Assembly (NCBI GenBank): GCA_002746535.1
Contig: NVWA01000018.1
Span: forward strand, 1 to 34,958
Reading direction: 5' to 3'
DNA length: 34,958 nucleotides
Source of the DNA: Planctomycetota bacterium
GTDB lineage: Bacteria > Planctomycetota > GCA-2746535
The notes beneath the pieces were generated by a model that saw only the letters and a program-made list of their open reading frames with translations, was not told the origin of the DNA and searched no databases. This document shows positions 15,736 through 25,023 of this stretch, piece after piece (the stretch's first letter is position 1; every line of letters begins with the position of its first letter). The position numbers and the translations under genes were made by a program.

Positions 15736-17353
15736 TATTCCACTTTACATGTACAACTTTAGCGGAAATATTTTTCTCTTGAAAATATTTCATCCATCTA
15801 GTCTGATTTGGCTGTAACTTATCGCCGGGGCCTTTCACTTCAATTAATTGATAACTATTATTATCAAAAGAAATCAAATCTGGGAAACCTGATTTATTCT
15901 CTTTAATACTTTTTAATAATCTCGTAAAAATAATTTTAATATCTTTCATAGGAATATACTTACAAGCCAATTTTATTAATGCTTCATCAATAATTTTCCA
16001 ATCAATAAAGTAATTAGCAATCCCATTTTTTTGTTTATGAACCTCACAGCATTTCAACGTGAATTCTTCTTCGCTTTGTAATTCCTTTAATCTAGCAGTA
16101 ATCGCCGAGCTACGATTTAGAATAAAGTCTTCGCTAAACATATCCATAGGACCTCTTTGAAAGGGATTGATAAAGGCACCTGAAATAGTACCAAAGATGA
16201 TATCCCAAAACCATAAACCAAATAAAGCATTGAATAATTTATTCTCAACAAAATACACTTCCCGCTCAGGTGATACATTTAGTTCATTTGCTACTAATAT
16301 CTCAACCGATTTGCCTGATTCTTTATTTAGCCACAGCTCTTCTTTATTTACTTCAAACTTTGATTTCTTTGCGCCCTTTAATTTATTTAAAAATAGTTCC
16401 GCAAAATCTATTTCATTTTGATTAATCGAATGTTTAAGAATCTTCTGGCATATTTCTTTTGATTTATCAATCTCATTTAACCTATGATAAATACGTGCCA
16501 GTCTTTCTTGACTTGGGTGCCTTTGACTCAATTCATACATACTTATCGCATCTTCATAATTTTTGTTTTGCTCAGAATATTTTGCGATTTTATTTATTAC
16601 CTTATACTTTTTATTATTATTTATTTTTGTAAATTCTGACATAATTAATGTTTTACTTATTTCATTTATTTTTTGTGAATCCTTCAATTCAATACATTCT
16701 TGAACTGATTCAGATATCAGGTTCAAGGCTAAATAGCCATTGATCTCAGCCATATTTTGAAATAGAAAGTGATCGAAATTTAATTCATACTGTTCATATT
16801 TAATATGACCAAGCTTACTAATGACAAATTCCGATAAATCTTGATAAGAGTTTCCAAAAAACAATAGTTTGATCACCGAACACTCATATTCCACATTTAC
16901 TTTTATCACACTATCGAATTCAAATATCTTTTTTAATAGAATCGCTTCATCGTACGCATCCAGTAAGTGTTCAACAATATCATCTTTCTTAAGATTCTTT
17001 ATCTCCAATGAATTCTCGCAAAATACTGCTAGTTCTGGCTTGGTAAACATGTTTAATAAATTCGTTATTGAATTTAAATCATTAATAATGATTAGATTAT
17101 TTTCGCTTAAGATATTTAAGGCATCGCTAACATTTAATATTTCTTGATAATTTAATTTAGAACGGCGTACACCTTCTTTTTTTCGAGATAAAATCCGTAC
17201 GAATAACTGCTGGGCATTTTCCGGCATCTTCTGAAAAGACTTTATAAATGCCAAAACATCCTTGTTTAATATTTGTTTGTAGTGCTGTTCAATAAAATCA
17301 ATTAATATGTTAAAATTTTCTAAATAATATAAATTCGAAATCTCCTTAATCAT
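15728..17353 (-). CDS. fan1: FAN1-type structure-specific nuclease (VRR-NUC domain)
   Basis: This 541-residue homologue of bacterial FAN1, including the studied Pseudomonas aeruginosa protein, has the typical start LYYLENFNILIDFIEQHY and MPENAQQLFVRILSRK. A winged-helix/SAP-like DNA-binding part and helical TPR-like repeats follow (about 250-325). The signature FNALFGLWFWDIIFG and SGAFINPFQRGP follow at about 375-402. The C-terminal VRR-NUC domain has SGFPDLISF (D492) and IEVKGPGDKL (E505, K507), the expected metal-binding and catalytic residues; E370 fits the remaining ligand. FAN1 cuts 5' flaps and unhooks interstrand crosslinks. It overlaps the downstream helicase and lies 20 bp after rlmK. 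Confidence 0.93.
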   Translation of the reverse strand: MIKEISNLYYLENFNILIDFIEQHYKQILNKDVLAFIKSFQKMPENAQQLFVRILSRKKEGVRRSKLNYQEILNVSDALNILSENNLIIINDLNSITNLLNMFTKPELAVFCENSLEIKNLKKDDIVEHLLDAYDEAILLKKIFEFDSVIKVNVEYECSVIKLLFFGNSYQDLSEFVISKLGHIKYEQYELNFDHFLFQNMAEINGYLALNLISESVQECIELKDSQKINEISKTLIMSEFTKINNNKKYKVINKIAKYSEQNKNYEDAISMYELSQRHPSQERLARIYHRLNEIDKSKEICQKILKHSINQNEIDFAELFLNKLKGAKKSKFEVNKEELWLNKESGKSVEILVANELNVSPEREVYFVENKLFNALFGLWFWDIIFGTISGAFINPFQRGPMDMFSEDFILNRSSAITARLKELQSEEEFTLKCCEVHKQKNGIANYFIDWKIIDEALIKLACKYIPMKDIKIIFTRLLKSIKENKSGFPDLISFDNNSYQLIEVKGPGDKLQPNQTRWMKYFQEKNISAKVVHVKWNND

Positions 17354-17373
17354 ATTATCATAATTCTAAAATA

Positions 17374-18297
17374 TTATTTTCTGATTTCATAACTATATCT
17401 CAAAAATGGTGAGTCATCAAAATCAAATGCGGATGTATTTTTTGTCACGTCTTTGATATTATTAGAATTGAGCAAGGTTTCATTTAATTTAAACTTTCTA
17501 AAATTTGTTGAAAAGAAAATAAATCCATCGTCATTTAGAATGCTCAAGGCATTGTTGATCAATTCCACATGATCTCGTTTAATTTCGAAACTTTTTTTTC
17601 GGCTTTTTGAGTTTGAAAATGTTGGAGGATCAATTATTATGATATCGAACGTTTCTTTTTTGTGCTTAGCGAACTCTTCAAGGTAAAGAATGGCATCTTT
17701 TTTAATAAAGCTATGCTTCTCTAGAGCAATACGATTTAAAGTAAAATTTTCTTTCGCCCATTCCAAATAGGTATTAGAAGTATCTACAGTCACTATTCGC
17801 GATGCACCTTTTTTACCGGCGTATACCGAAAATGAACCTGTATAAGCAAATAAATTTAGTACGGATTTTTTTCTTGAATCTTTACCGATACTCAATCGTG
17901 CCTCTCTATGATCTAAAAAAAGGCCTGTGTCAAAATAATCTAATAAATTAATATAAAAGAGGTTTCCATATTCATTGACTACAAATTTTTTATTTCTTGA
18001 ACCAACCTTTTGATATTGGCTTTTACCTTTTTGCTGTTTTCTATTTTTCACATAAATATTATTTAACTCAAAGCCAAACTCACTATGAAACATCTTCATT
18101 AAAGAGTCTGAAGAAACATTATTCCCATCATTGCTTTCACTGATTTGAATGTGTAATCTGTCGAGGTAAACTTCAGCAACGAATGAATACTCTTCTAATT
18201 GATGATCATACAATCGATATGCTTCAATTTTATTCTTTTCTAACCATGGATGCAGTTGTTCAAGACGAGATTGAATATGTTCTACTAATTTATTCAC
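17374..18297 (-). CDS. rlmK: RlmK-type 23S rRNA (guanine-N7) methyltransferase, stand-alone
   Basis: The 307-residue class I SAM methyltransferase closely follows the C-terminal half of E. coli RlmKL, which makes m7G2069 in 23S rRNA. Shared segments are IEAYRLYDHQLEEY (24-37), RKQQKGKSQYQKVG (86-99), YFDTGLFLDHREAR (121-134), the SAM loop NLFAYTGSFSVYAG (148-161), VDTSNTYLEWA, and the catalytic IDPPTFSNSK (222-231). In gammaproteobacteria this domain is fused to RlmL (m2G2445), while here it stands alone, as in many other bacteria. It is the third gene of the minus operon, 40 bp after the DinB-like gene and 20 bp before fan1. Confidence 0.9.
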   Translation of the reverse strand: MNKLVEHIQSRLEQLHPWLEKNKIEAYRLYDHQLEEYSFVAEVYLDRLHIQISESNDGNNVSSDSLMKMFHSEFGFELNNIYVKNRKQQKGKSQYQKVGSRNKKFVVNEYGNLFYINLLDYFDTGLFLDHREARLSIGKDSRKKSVLNLFAYTGSFSVYAGKKGASRIVTVDTSNTYLEWAKENFTLNRIALEKHSFIKKDAILYLEEFAKHKKETFDIIIIDPPTFSNSKSRKKSFEIKRDHVELINNALSILNDDGFIFFSTNFRKFKLNETLLNSNNIKDVTKNTSAFDFDDSPFLRYSYEIRK

Positions 18298-18337
18298 AAA
18301 TTTTTCTCTTTTTATTAATGCAATAATTCTTAGTGAA

Positions 18338-18841
18338 TTAAAAATTATTTAGTTTGCCAAGCATCTTGCGAATCAAATTCGATTGACCATTATGGTAACT
18401 AGCATGTATGGGGGCTACTTCAATAATTCTACCCCTTGTATTCCACAAGGCTGCAAACGCCGGATGTACTTCTATTTGGGGCAATAAATCGATTTCATCA
18501 GCCGTTATTTCCGATATGATTTCTTTATCTCTTGCCCATACTTTTTCGAATAATTCATGTAACGATTCCATGGTTGGGTAATCTTTAGCTATTGGATCAG
18601 GAATGGCACCAAAACCAAACATATCATGCATTTCCTTAGAAATAAAAGGTTCATCGCCTCTAATAACAGGCCCTAAATCAATCGCCACAATTATATGAGC
18701 AAAATTAAACCACATATGATTAATATTTTTTGCTGGTTGAAATAAATAATCCTGATCTTCTAAACCTCTATGAGTTCTTCGAATCCATTTTATAATTATT
18801 TTCCACTGACTTAAATAGGCCACATTTAAGGTTCTCGTCAC
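18338..18841 (-). CDS. DinB-like four-helix protein
   Basis: The 167-residue protein has the DinB pattern: INHMWFNFAHI with H42 and H49, and APIHASYHNGQSNLIRK with H146 and H150 near the C terminus, giving a plausible three-histidine metal site (H49, H146, H150). The start is GTG, immediately after the TAA of coaDE with no gap. GAGG lies in the last codons of coaDE, so translation is coupled. Substrate and thiol cofactor are unknown. It shares the H42/H49 spacing with the cassette DinB at 2916-3389, but otherwise the two are far apart and here the full histidine set is kept. Confidence 0.75.
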   Translation of the reverse strand: MTRTLNVAYLSQWKIIIKWIRRTHRGLEDQDYLFQPAKNINHMWFNFAHIIVAIDLGPVIRGDEPFISKEMHDMFGFGAIPDPIAKDYPTMESLHELFEKVWARDKEIISEITADEIDLLPQIEVHPAFAALWNTRGRIIEVAPIHASYHNGQSNLIRKMLGKLNNF

Positions 18842-19999
18842 TTAGAAACCTCGTGATTCGTCTTGATTGAATGCTGGAAATATATCACAGAGTTTATTCC
18901 AAACCGACTCCAAACATTCTTCCGTATAACCATTATCAGTATTAACTTCTATGTAGGTACCATAAGAATGTTCTTTGATTTTATTTGATATAAAACTGAC
19001 TTTATCTTCTTTGGTCCATTGGGTTTTCATTCTATTTTCGGCATCTTCTTTTGAAAAACCGGCTTTAAGCAAGCGGTCCATTCTAGTTTCTTTACTAGCA
19101 TCAACTAAAATCACATTGTTATTAGATCTAAATAATAAATTTTTCTCAACAATTAAAGCTGCTGTTACAAAAACTAGACCTTGAATATTACGCGTTTGCC
19201 GATTCAACTCAATTCTAATTGGATCGTAAATAATAGATTCTAACTTGCTAAGTTTATCAGCATCTTTAAAAACTAATTTACCTAATTTTTCTCTATTGAT
19301 TGAAGAATCCTCATTTTGTAAATCCTTGCCAAAGGTATCGGCTATTTCATCTCGAATTAAGCGATAATATGGATCATCATTTTCTGATAATATGATATGT
19401 CCTAATTTATCCATTTCTATGTTATGAGCTTCGATGCCTTTTTTGCGGGCATAATGATTAAACTCATGACTGAAAGTTGATTTACCGGCCGAAATGGCAC
19501 CTGTGATTGAAACAAAATATTGACGAGATAATTTCTCTTCAAGCTTAGCTTTCACATAATAGGGCACAAAATCTGTGATTAAACCATGATCTTTCTGTAT
19601 TGTTTTTACAACAGATGAACTGACATGTATATACTTAGGATCTGAAGGAATAAAAATTGTCTGCAAATTTGTTTTTTGAGATAAATTCATTTGGGCAAAA
19701 ATTAATTCATAATCTAAATCAGCTGATGTACGTACACCTCGAATAATCACATTGGCTTTATGCTGCAATGCAAAATCTACGGTTAAACCTTTACTAATTT
19801 TAATTTCAATATTTTCTATATTCTTTAGACATTCCTTGACCATATCAAGACGTTCATTGAGGGAAAACAAATAATTCTTTTCTTGGTTATTAGCAATACC
19901 AATTACTAATTTTTCAAACATTCCTGAGGCTTTAGTAATGAGATCTATATGACCTAAGGTAATGGGATCACCTGAAAATACGAAAATGGCACAAGACAT
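18842..19999 (-). CDS. coaDE: bifunctional CoaD-CoaE fusion: PPAT and dephospho-CoA kinase
   Basis: This 385-residue fusion carries the last two enzymes of coenzyme A synthesis. Residues 1 to about 160 are phosphopantetheine adenylyltransferase, with GDPITLGHIDL (the T-x-G-H nucleotidyltransferase motif), IIRGVRTSADLDYE and VSSSVVK. Residues 165-385 are dephospho-CoA kinase, with P-loop GAISAGKST (167-175), REKLGKLVF, VTAALIVEKNL and MKTQWTKEDK. The kinase's usual D-A-D is E-M-D here (NIEMDKLGH), so the first aspartate is glutamate. This ATG has AGGAAG 4 bp upstream, while the in-frame TTG five codons earlier lacks one. In most bacteria coaD and coaE are separate; the order matches the C-terminal half of animal COASY. 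It is the first gene of the operon. Confidence 0.92.
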   Translation of the reverse strand: MSCAIFVFSGDPITLGHIDLITKASGMFEKLVIGIANNQEKNYLFSLNERLDMVKECLKNIENIEIKISKGLTVDFALQHKANVIIRGVRTSADLDYELIFAQMNLSQKTNLQTIFIPSDPKYIHVSSSVVKTIQKDHGLITDFVPYYVKAKLEEKLSRQYFVSITGAISAGKSTFSHEFNHYARKKGIEAHNIEMDKLGHIILSENDDPYYRLIRDEIADTFGKDLQNEDSSINREKLGKLVFKDADKLSKLESIIYDPIRIELNRQTRNIQGLVFVTAALIVEKNLLFRSNNNVILVDASKETRMDRLLKAGFSKEDAENRMKTQWTKEDKVSFISNKIKEHSYGTYIEVNTDNGYTEECLESVWNKLCDIFPAFNQDESRGF

Positions 20000-20028
20000 A
20001 AACTTCCTATTCAACTCTATTTAAAAAC

Positions 20029-20043
20029 GATTCTAAAAGAATC
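20029..20043. promoter_or_regulatory. small palindrome upstream of the coaDE operon
   Basis: GATTCT-AAA-AGAATC is a perfect 6-bp dyad about 30 bp before the coaDE start. A second dyad, AACGACT (20048-20054) and AGTCGTT (20081-20087), lies just beyond. They could be an operator or part of a leader structure. There is no direct evidence for either. Confidence 0.25.
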
Positions 20044-20222
20044 TCTAAACGACTATTAATATTAGCAAATTTGATCATAAAGTCGTTAAAAACTTACATT
20101 TAAAAGATTAGAATTATTAAATATAGGATCATTAAATTAAGTACTGATTTATAAAAGCCCCTCATTACATTACATTTCATCTATCTACATTCCTAATCTA
20201 TCGTAAACAAAGAGATTTGGAT

Positions 20223-20250
20223 TTGGCTAATTACTCATCATTGATATAAT
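20223..20250 (+). promoter_or_regulatory. predicted promoter of the lipoprotein-ccsBA operon
   Basis: TTGGCT (20223-20228), a 16-bp spacer and a perfect TATAAT (20245-20250) lie 38 bp before the lipoprotein ATG. It is the only good match in this divergent intergenic region. Confidence 0.45.
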
Positions 20251-20288
20251 CCCGACTTTTAAAAATGCCCTTATTTTGTATTTAAAAC

Positions 20289-20909
20289 ATGTCCATAATT
20301 AGATCAATCATTCAATTACAAATCATACTCTTACTTTTTATTTCTTGCTCTGATGATATTAATAAACAATCCGAGACAATTAAAGTAAAAAAATATTCGT
20401 TCGAAAAGCGTTCTGATGCTGAGAGATTCAAAGACCCCAATGCAAATTTAGGCAAACCAATTCACACAAAAACAATTAAAAAGTCTGATCAATTTTCATA
20501 TACCCTTCCAAACAATTGGATACTGAAAGAACCAAAACAATTCCGAACAATTAATATTGGTTTTAAAGAAGATGAAAATGCCGCTTGTTATCTTACGGTC
20601 TTAATGAAAAACGGAGGCGGCATATTACTAAACGTAAATCGTTGGAGAGGTCAGTTTGATTTAAACGAAACGAATGAAGATGATTTAATTAAGAGTGACA
20701 AAATCACATTCTTTGAAGAGCAAGTGCCCTTTATAATTTTAAAAGGGAAATTCCAAAATAAGAATAATGATTGGGCAATGTTAGCTTGTTTTTTCACCGA
20801 TGATTCAAAAGCATTTTCCTTAAAGTTTATTGGTCCTAAAAAATTGGTTGCCGATCAAAAAGAAAAATTTATTAACTTCGCAAAAAGCATTAAAGAAAAT
20901 ATAAAATGA
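20289..20909 (+). CDS. lipoprotein coupled to cytochrome c biogenesis
   Basis: The 206-residue precursor has a basic start, a hydrophobic stretch (7-18) and a lipobox LFISC with C20, giving a mature lipoprotein facing the periplasm. The body (about 65-206) is one beta-rich domain with SYTLPNNWI, NAACYLTVL, a glycine-rich NGGGILLNVNRWRGQF, and a C-terminal helix. I recall proteins of this kind next to ccsBA or c-type cytochrome genes in related bacteria, but no function is known. Its stop overlaps the ccsBA start (ATGA), so translation is coupled, suggesting a part in cytochrome c maturation or in a heme-related step. Confidence 0.7.
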   Translation: MSIIRSIIQLQIILLLFISCSDDINKQSETIKVKKYSFEKRSDAERFKDPNANLGKPIHTKTIKKSDQFSYTLPNNWILKEPKQFRTINIGFKEDENAACYLTVLMKNGGGILLNVNRWRGQFDLNETNEDDLIKSDKITFFEEQVPFIILKGKFQNKNNDWAMLACFFTDDSKAFSLKFIGPKKLVADQKEKFINFAKSIKENIK

Positions 20910-23900
20910 AATCTGCATTCAATACATTCGTTAATATTTTCGCCTCCTTTCGGTTATCTTGTCTAATTTTTTTATTTTTATTTATTTCAACCTTATTGGG
21001 AACAATTGAACAAAAGGATATTGGGATTTTTCAAGCCCAAGACAAATATTTTAATTCATCATGGTTTCTACATGACTTCAAATATTTTTCTATTCCACTC
21101 CCTGGCGTGTACTTATTATTAGTCATTCTTTTTATAAATAATATCGTGGGCTCAATCAAAAGGATCCCATGGAAATTTAAAAAATTAGGCGTATGGATTA
21201 CACATGCTGGCATCATAATTCTACTTCTTGGAAGTTTGATTACCTCTGAGTATTCTAGCGAAGGACACTTGACTGTTCTTGAAGGGGAAACATCAAATGA
21301 GATTATTAGTTTTCATAATTGGGAATTAGCGATCATTGATACCAGTGATACAAACCATGATATAGAATATGTTTTTCCCCTTTCTAAAAACTCTTTGCCT
21401 GAAAACTATATTATTAAAAAGAAAGAAATACCCTTTTCAATAACAATAAATGACTATTACACAAATGCGCTTGTAAAGAGGTTTGCCCCTATGTTTCCTA
21501 CGAAACAAAAAGCGATAAACGGGTATTATATTTCTCCACAACCTACTGACTCGCAAAGTGAAGCTAATTTTTCGGGAGCTTATGTCACAATAGCCGACAA
21601 TGAAAAGTTAAACAAAGAATTCATTCTTTGGGGACGCCCCAACAATACAACTGGCATCGTAGATAGGCAAAATGCTGTTTTAATGAATCATAAAAACAAA
21701 GTTTGGGCGATCTATTTACGAAAAATAACACGCATTGCGCCATTTCACATACAGCTAGATAAATTTACTAAAGAAGTCTATCCTGGTACGAATAAAGCAA
21801 AATCTTATAAAAGTCATATTACAAAAATCAGTGGTGACTTTAAATCCAAACATGAAATTTTTATGAATACACCTTTGAGGGATCAAGGTTATATCATGTT
21901 TCAAACAAGTTTTATTGAAGTTCCTAAATTAAAAAAATATTACTCTACGTTCACCATGGTTCAGAACCCTACAGACCATGTTCCATTGATTGCATGTATA
22001 ATCATTTCAGTTGGCATGCTTTTTCATTTCATATTCATGCTAATAACATTCATGAAAAAGGAGAATAAAAGAGAACAGATCACCAAGCCTTCCCAGACAA
22101 TAAATAATATTGGAATTGCAATAGCCTTATTACTTTTGGCCCTACCACTAAAATCCTATTTTAAAAAATCTAAATCAGATTGGGATACTAAAACAATCAA
22201 CACCTTTAAATCTTTGCCAATCCAAGTTAATGGTAGAGTAAAACCTTTGGGAACTTATGCGGATTTCTTATTATTAAAATTGAATGGGAAAAGAAAAATT
22301 ACCATTTCAGAAGATAAAAATCTAACTTCAATGGAATGGTTATTAACAACCATGTTTTATCCTGAAGTTTCAAAGACTTATGAATTATTTTTAATCGATG
22401 ACACGTCTTTTCTCGAAACCTTTGGTTTGAACAATTCAAAGAAAAGAAAGCGATATTCATACAATGACCTAAATGAAATTCTAGAGAAATTAACTTTTGC
22501 GGCTATGAATATTTATCAGAAGAATAAGAAAGATCGATTACCCATCGAATCTAAAATTATGCAATTGGCATTTGACTTACAAAAGTTTGAAAAGATATGT
22601 GGCACATTTAACTTTACAAGGACTTTGAATTACAAATTAAATAACATTGGAATTGATATACAAGGAGACCCTCAAACAATATTTTTTAAGCTAAAACAAT
22701 ATGAAGAACTTGTACAATCTGATAAAGCATTTAAAGATTTAAATAAAAAACAAGTCGAACTATTTCACAATGAATTAAATAATGTGGGGAAAGAAGTATT
22801 GAAAAATATTGAATACTCTCAGTGGCTCACTATTTTTCCATCAAATCTTGATATTTGGCTTTCTCCACCACATGTATTATTAGGCACTGAAAACGAAATA
22901 GAACCGGATAAAACCCATGGCGATATATACGAAAAGATATTTCATCAAATTAAATTACTAATAAATAAAATTGAATTAAAAACCGAGAAACCTGCTGACT
23001 TCCAAGTACTTTCTTCTCAATTAGACGCCCTAATTTATTCATTGCCTGAAGCATCAGACAATCTTCTAAAAATTAATTTAGAAACATCCTATTACAAACT
23101 AGACCTGATATACAATGGTCTCCTTTTATATTTGCTGATTTTCATTTTAATTTCATTCAACTTAGTCAAAAATAATAAATCTTGGAGTCGTATTAATTAC
23201 ATACTGACTCTCTCACCGACCTTCATGTTAGCAATGGCCATCCTTATTCGTTGTATCATTATGAGTAGACCCCCGATCACTTCTCTTTATGAAACTATTA
23301 TATTCATCACGCTGTTCATAACATTGATGGCTTTATTTATAGAAACTATATTTAAAAACCATATCGCCTTGTACGCTTGCAACGCACTTGGTGCTATTGG
23401 ACTCTTTATGTCATATAAGTATGAGCTGGGTGATGCTGTAGATACAATGGGACAACTTGAGGCCGTCTTAAATTCTAACTTCTGGTTAGCCACACATGTA
23501 ACGGCTATCAATATTGGTTATGCTTCAGGATTATTGGCAGCAGGACTAGCTCATTTATATTTATTCATCAAGGTTTTTAAACTTAGTGAAGATAAAAAGC
23601 TTTTTGCCTCTATTTACAAAATAATCTATGGAGTCGTATGCTTCAGTATTATTTTTTCTTTGGTTGGTACTGTTTTGGGTGGAATTTGGGCTAATTACAG
23701 TTGGGGTAGATTTTGGGGTTGGGATCCAAAAGAAAATGGTGCCTTGGGTATTTGTCTTTGGATTTTAATGATGTTGCATGGTCGGCTTGGCGGTATCTTC
23801 AAAGAATTCGGCATGGCTATTATGACTGTTTGCCTTGGTATGGTTATTGTTGCTTCTTGGTTTGGAGTCAATTTATTAAACACAGGATTGCACAGTTATG

Positions 23901-24040
23901 GATTTACAGAAGGCGTCGAATTTACCCTATATCTATTTTGGATTTTCGAAGCTTCTCTTATCGTAGCTTGTTTGACACATAATCATTTTGAAAAAATGAT
24001 CAAGAAACTAGAGACACAAAAGAACAACGAATCTTCTTAA
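20906..24040 (+). CDS. ccsBA: CcsBA fused cytochrome c synthetase (System II)
   Basis: This 1044-residue inner-membrane protein fuses CcsB/ResB and CcsA, and carries heme across the membrane to join it to c-type apocytochromes. The N-terminal half has three membrane helices (about 13-31, 59-80, 92-113), a large periplasmic domain (about 115-370) and two more helices. A second periplasmic stretch runs from about 430 to 740, including VNGRVKPLGTYADFLL. The C-terminal CcsA part has about eight helices and the heme-binding WANYSWGRFWGWDPKE (928-943). Flanking histidines are in THVTAINIGYA and GLHSYG. Such fusions are typical of Epsilonproteobacteria, Bacteroidota and PVC bacteria. It converges on the antiporter with a 2-bp gap. 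Confidence 0.95.
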   Translation: MKSAFNTFVNIFASFRLSCLIFLFLFISTLLGTIEQKDIGIFQAQDKYFNSSWFLHDFKYFSIPLPGVYLLLVILFINNIVGSIKRIPWKFKKLGVWITHAGIIILLLGSLITSEYSSEGHLTVLEGETSNEIISFHNWELAIIDTSDTNHDIEYVFPLSKNSLPENYIIKKKEIPFSITINDYYTNALVKRFAPMFPTKQKAINGYYISPQPTDSQSEANFSGAYVTIADNEKLNKEFILWGRPNNTTGIVDRQNAVLMNHKNKVWAIYLRKITRIAPFHIQLDKFTKEVYPGTNKAKSYKSHITKISGDFKSKHEIFMNTPLRDQGYIMFQTSFIEVPKLKKYYSTFTMVQNPTDHVPLIACIIISVGMLFHFIFMLITFMKKENKREQITKPSQTINNIGIAIALLLLALPLKSYFKKSKSDWDTKTINTFKSLPIQVNGRVKPLGTYADFLLLKLNGKRKITISEDKNLTSMEWLLTTMFYPEVSKTYELFLIDDTSFLETFGLNNSKKRKRYSYNDLNEILEKLTFAAMNIYQKNKKDRLPIESKIMQLAFDLQKFEKICGTFNFTRTLNYKLNNIGIDIQGDPQTIFFKLKQYEELVQSDKAFKDLNKKQVELFHNELNNVGKEVLKNIEYSQWLTIFPSNLDIWLSPPHVLLGTENEIEPDKTHGDIYEKIFHQIKLLINKIELKTEKPADFQVLSSQLDALIYSLPEASDNLLKINLETSYYKLDLIYNGLLLYLLIFILISFNLVKNNKSWSRINYILTLSPTFMLAMAILIRCIIMSRPPITSLYETIIFITLFITLMALFIETIFKNHIALYACNALGAIGLFMSYKYELGDAVDTMGQLEAVLNSNFWLATHVTAINIGYASGLLAAGLAHLYLFIKVFKLSEDKKLFASIYKIIYGVVCFSIIFSLVGTVLGGIWANYSWGRFWGWDPKENGALGICLWILMMLHGRLGGIFKEFGMAIMTVCLGMVIVASWFGVNLLNTGLHSYGFTEGVEFTLYLFWIFEASLIVACLTHNHFEKMIKKLETQKNNESS

Positions 24041-24042
24041 AT

Positions 24043-25023
24043 TTATAATTCCTTCAAGAATGAAAAGGCATTTGGAAAAGATATATTAATATAATATGTC
24101 ATGCACAATATTAGCAGAATCATTCCTTTCCAGCGTCCTATATATGACTTATGTATAGAGAACATTAATAATAAAAAAGCGAAGACAAACATTACGACAA
24201 AGTCAAAAGTAATCAAAGAATGATTAGTAATTGAAATTGGCTTAAGCATAGGTGTTACCCCACACACAACTAAGATATTTAGGATGTTGCTACCTACTAT
24301 ATTTCCAACAAGAATATCAGATTCTTTTTTTAGTGAAGCAACAATCGAAGCGGCTAATTCAGGACATGATGTTCCAAAAGCTACAAATAATAAACCAACA
24401 ACTTTTTTATCAAGCCCTAACGATTCGCAAACTGCTTTCGAGCTACTAACTATAAAGTAACCTCCAACAGCAAGCAACAAAGACCCAGCAACTATAAATA
24501 AAATAGATTGATAGACGGGAGTATTTTTATCAACATCAATCTCTTCAATTGCAACTTCATTTCTATGTTTCCTTGCAACTTGAATGAGCATATAAGTGTA
24601 AAAAAGAAAACAAGCTAACAGTATCAAGCCTTCTATCAAAGTTAACACATCATCATAAATAAAAACAAGTAGGACTAAGCAAACACCCAACATAATAGGC
24701 ATCTCTCGGGTGATAAAAGCACGTGCCACGGGGACACCAACAATGATCGTATTAACGCCTAAAATCAAACCGATATTGCAAATATTACTCCCTAAGACAT
24801 TTCCTATGGCTATATTTCCGCCTTCTATAGCATCTGAGAATTGAGCTGATATAGCGGCACAAATTTCTGGAGTGGATGTACCAAAGGCAACTATTGTTAA
24901 GCCAACTATTGCAGAAGGGATATTGAATCTAAAGGCGATTTGGCAACTTCCGGCAACTAAACGTTCTGCCCCTAGAAATAATGCGAAGATACTACCGATG
25001 AGTATGCAATACTCTGTTACCAA
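24043..25023 (-). CDS. Na+/Ca2+ exchanger-family antiporter (YrbG-like)
   Basis: The product is about 326 residues and ten membrane helices, with the two alpha-repeats of the CaCA superfamily: GLTIVAFGTSTPE (41-53) followed by GNVLGSNICNIG, and GLLFVAFGTSCPE (210-222) followed by GNIVGSNILNI. The acidic residues of both repeats are present, so cation binding looks intact. It would exchange Ca2+ for Na+ or H+ at the inner membrane. I prefer the TTG at 25023, since AAGGA lies 5 bp upstream and the first helix follows directly. An ATG at 25074 without a ribosome site would add 17 residues. It is not obviously linked to its neighbours. Confidence 0.9.
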   Translation of the reverse strand: MVTEYCILIGSIFALFLGAERLVAGSCQIAFRFNIPSAIVGLTIVAFGTSTPEICAAISAQFSDAIEGGNIAIGNVLGSNICNIGLILGVNTIIVGVPVARAFITREMPIMLGVCLVLLVFIYDDVLTLIEGLILLACFLFYTYMLIQVARKHRNEVAIEEIDVDKNTPVYQSILFIVAGSLLLAVGGYFIVSSSKAVCESLGLDKKVVGLLFVAFGTSCPELAASIVASLKKESDILVGNIVGSNILNILVVCGVTPMLKPISITNHSLITFDFVVMFVFAFLLLMFSIHKSYIGRWKGMILLILCMTYYINISFPNAFSFLKEL

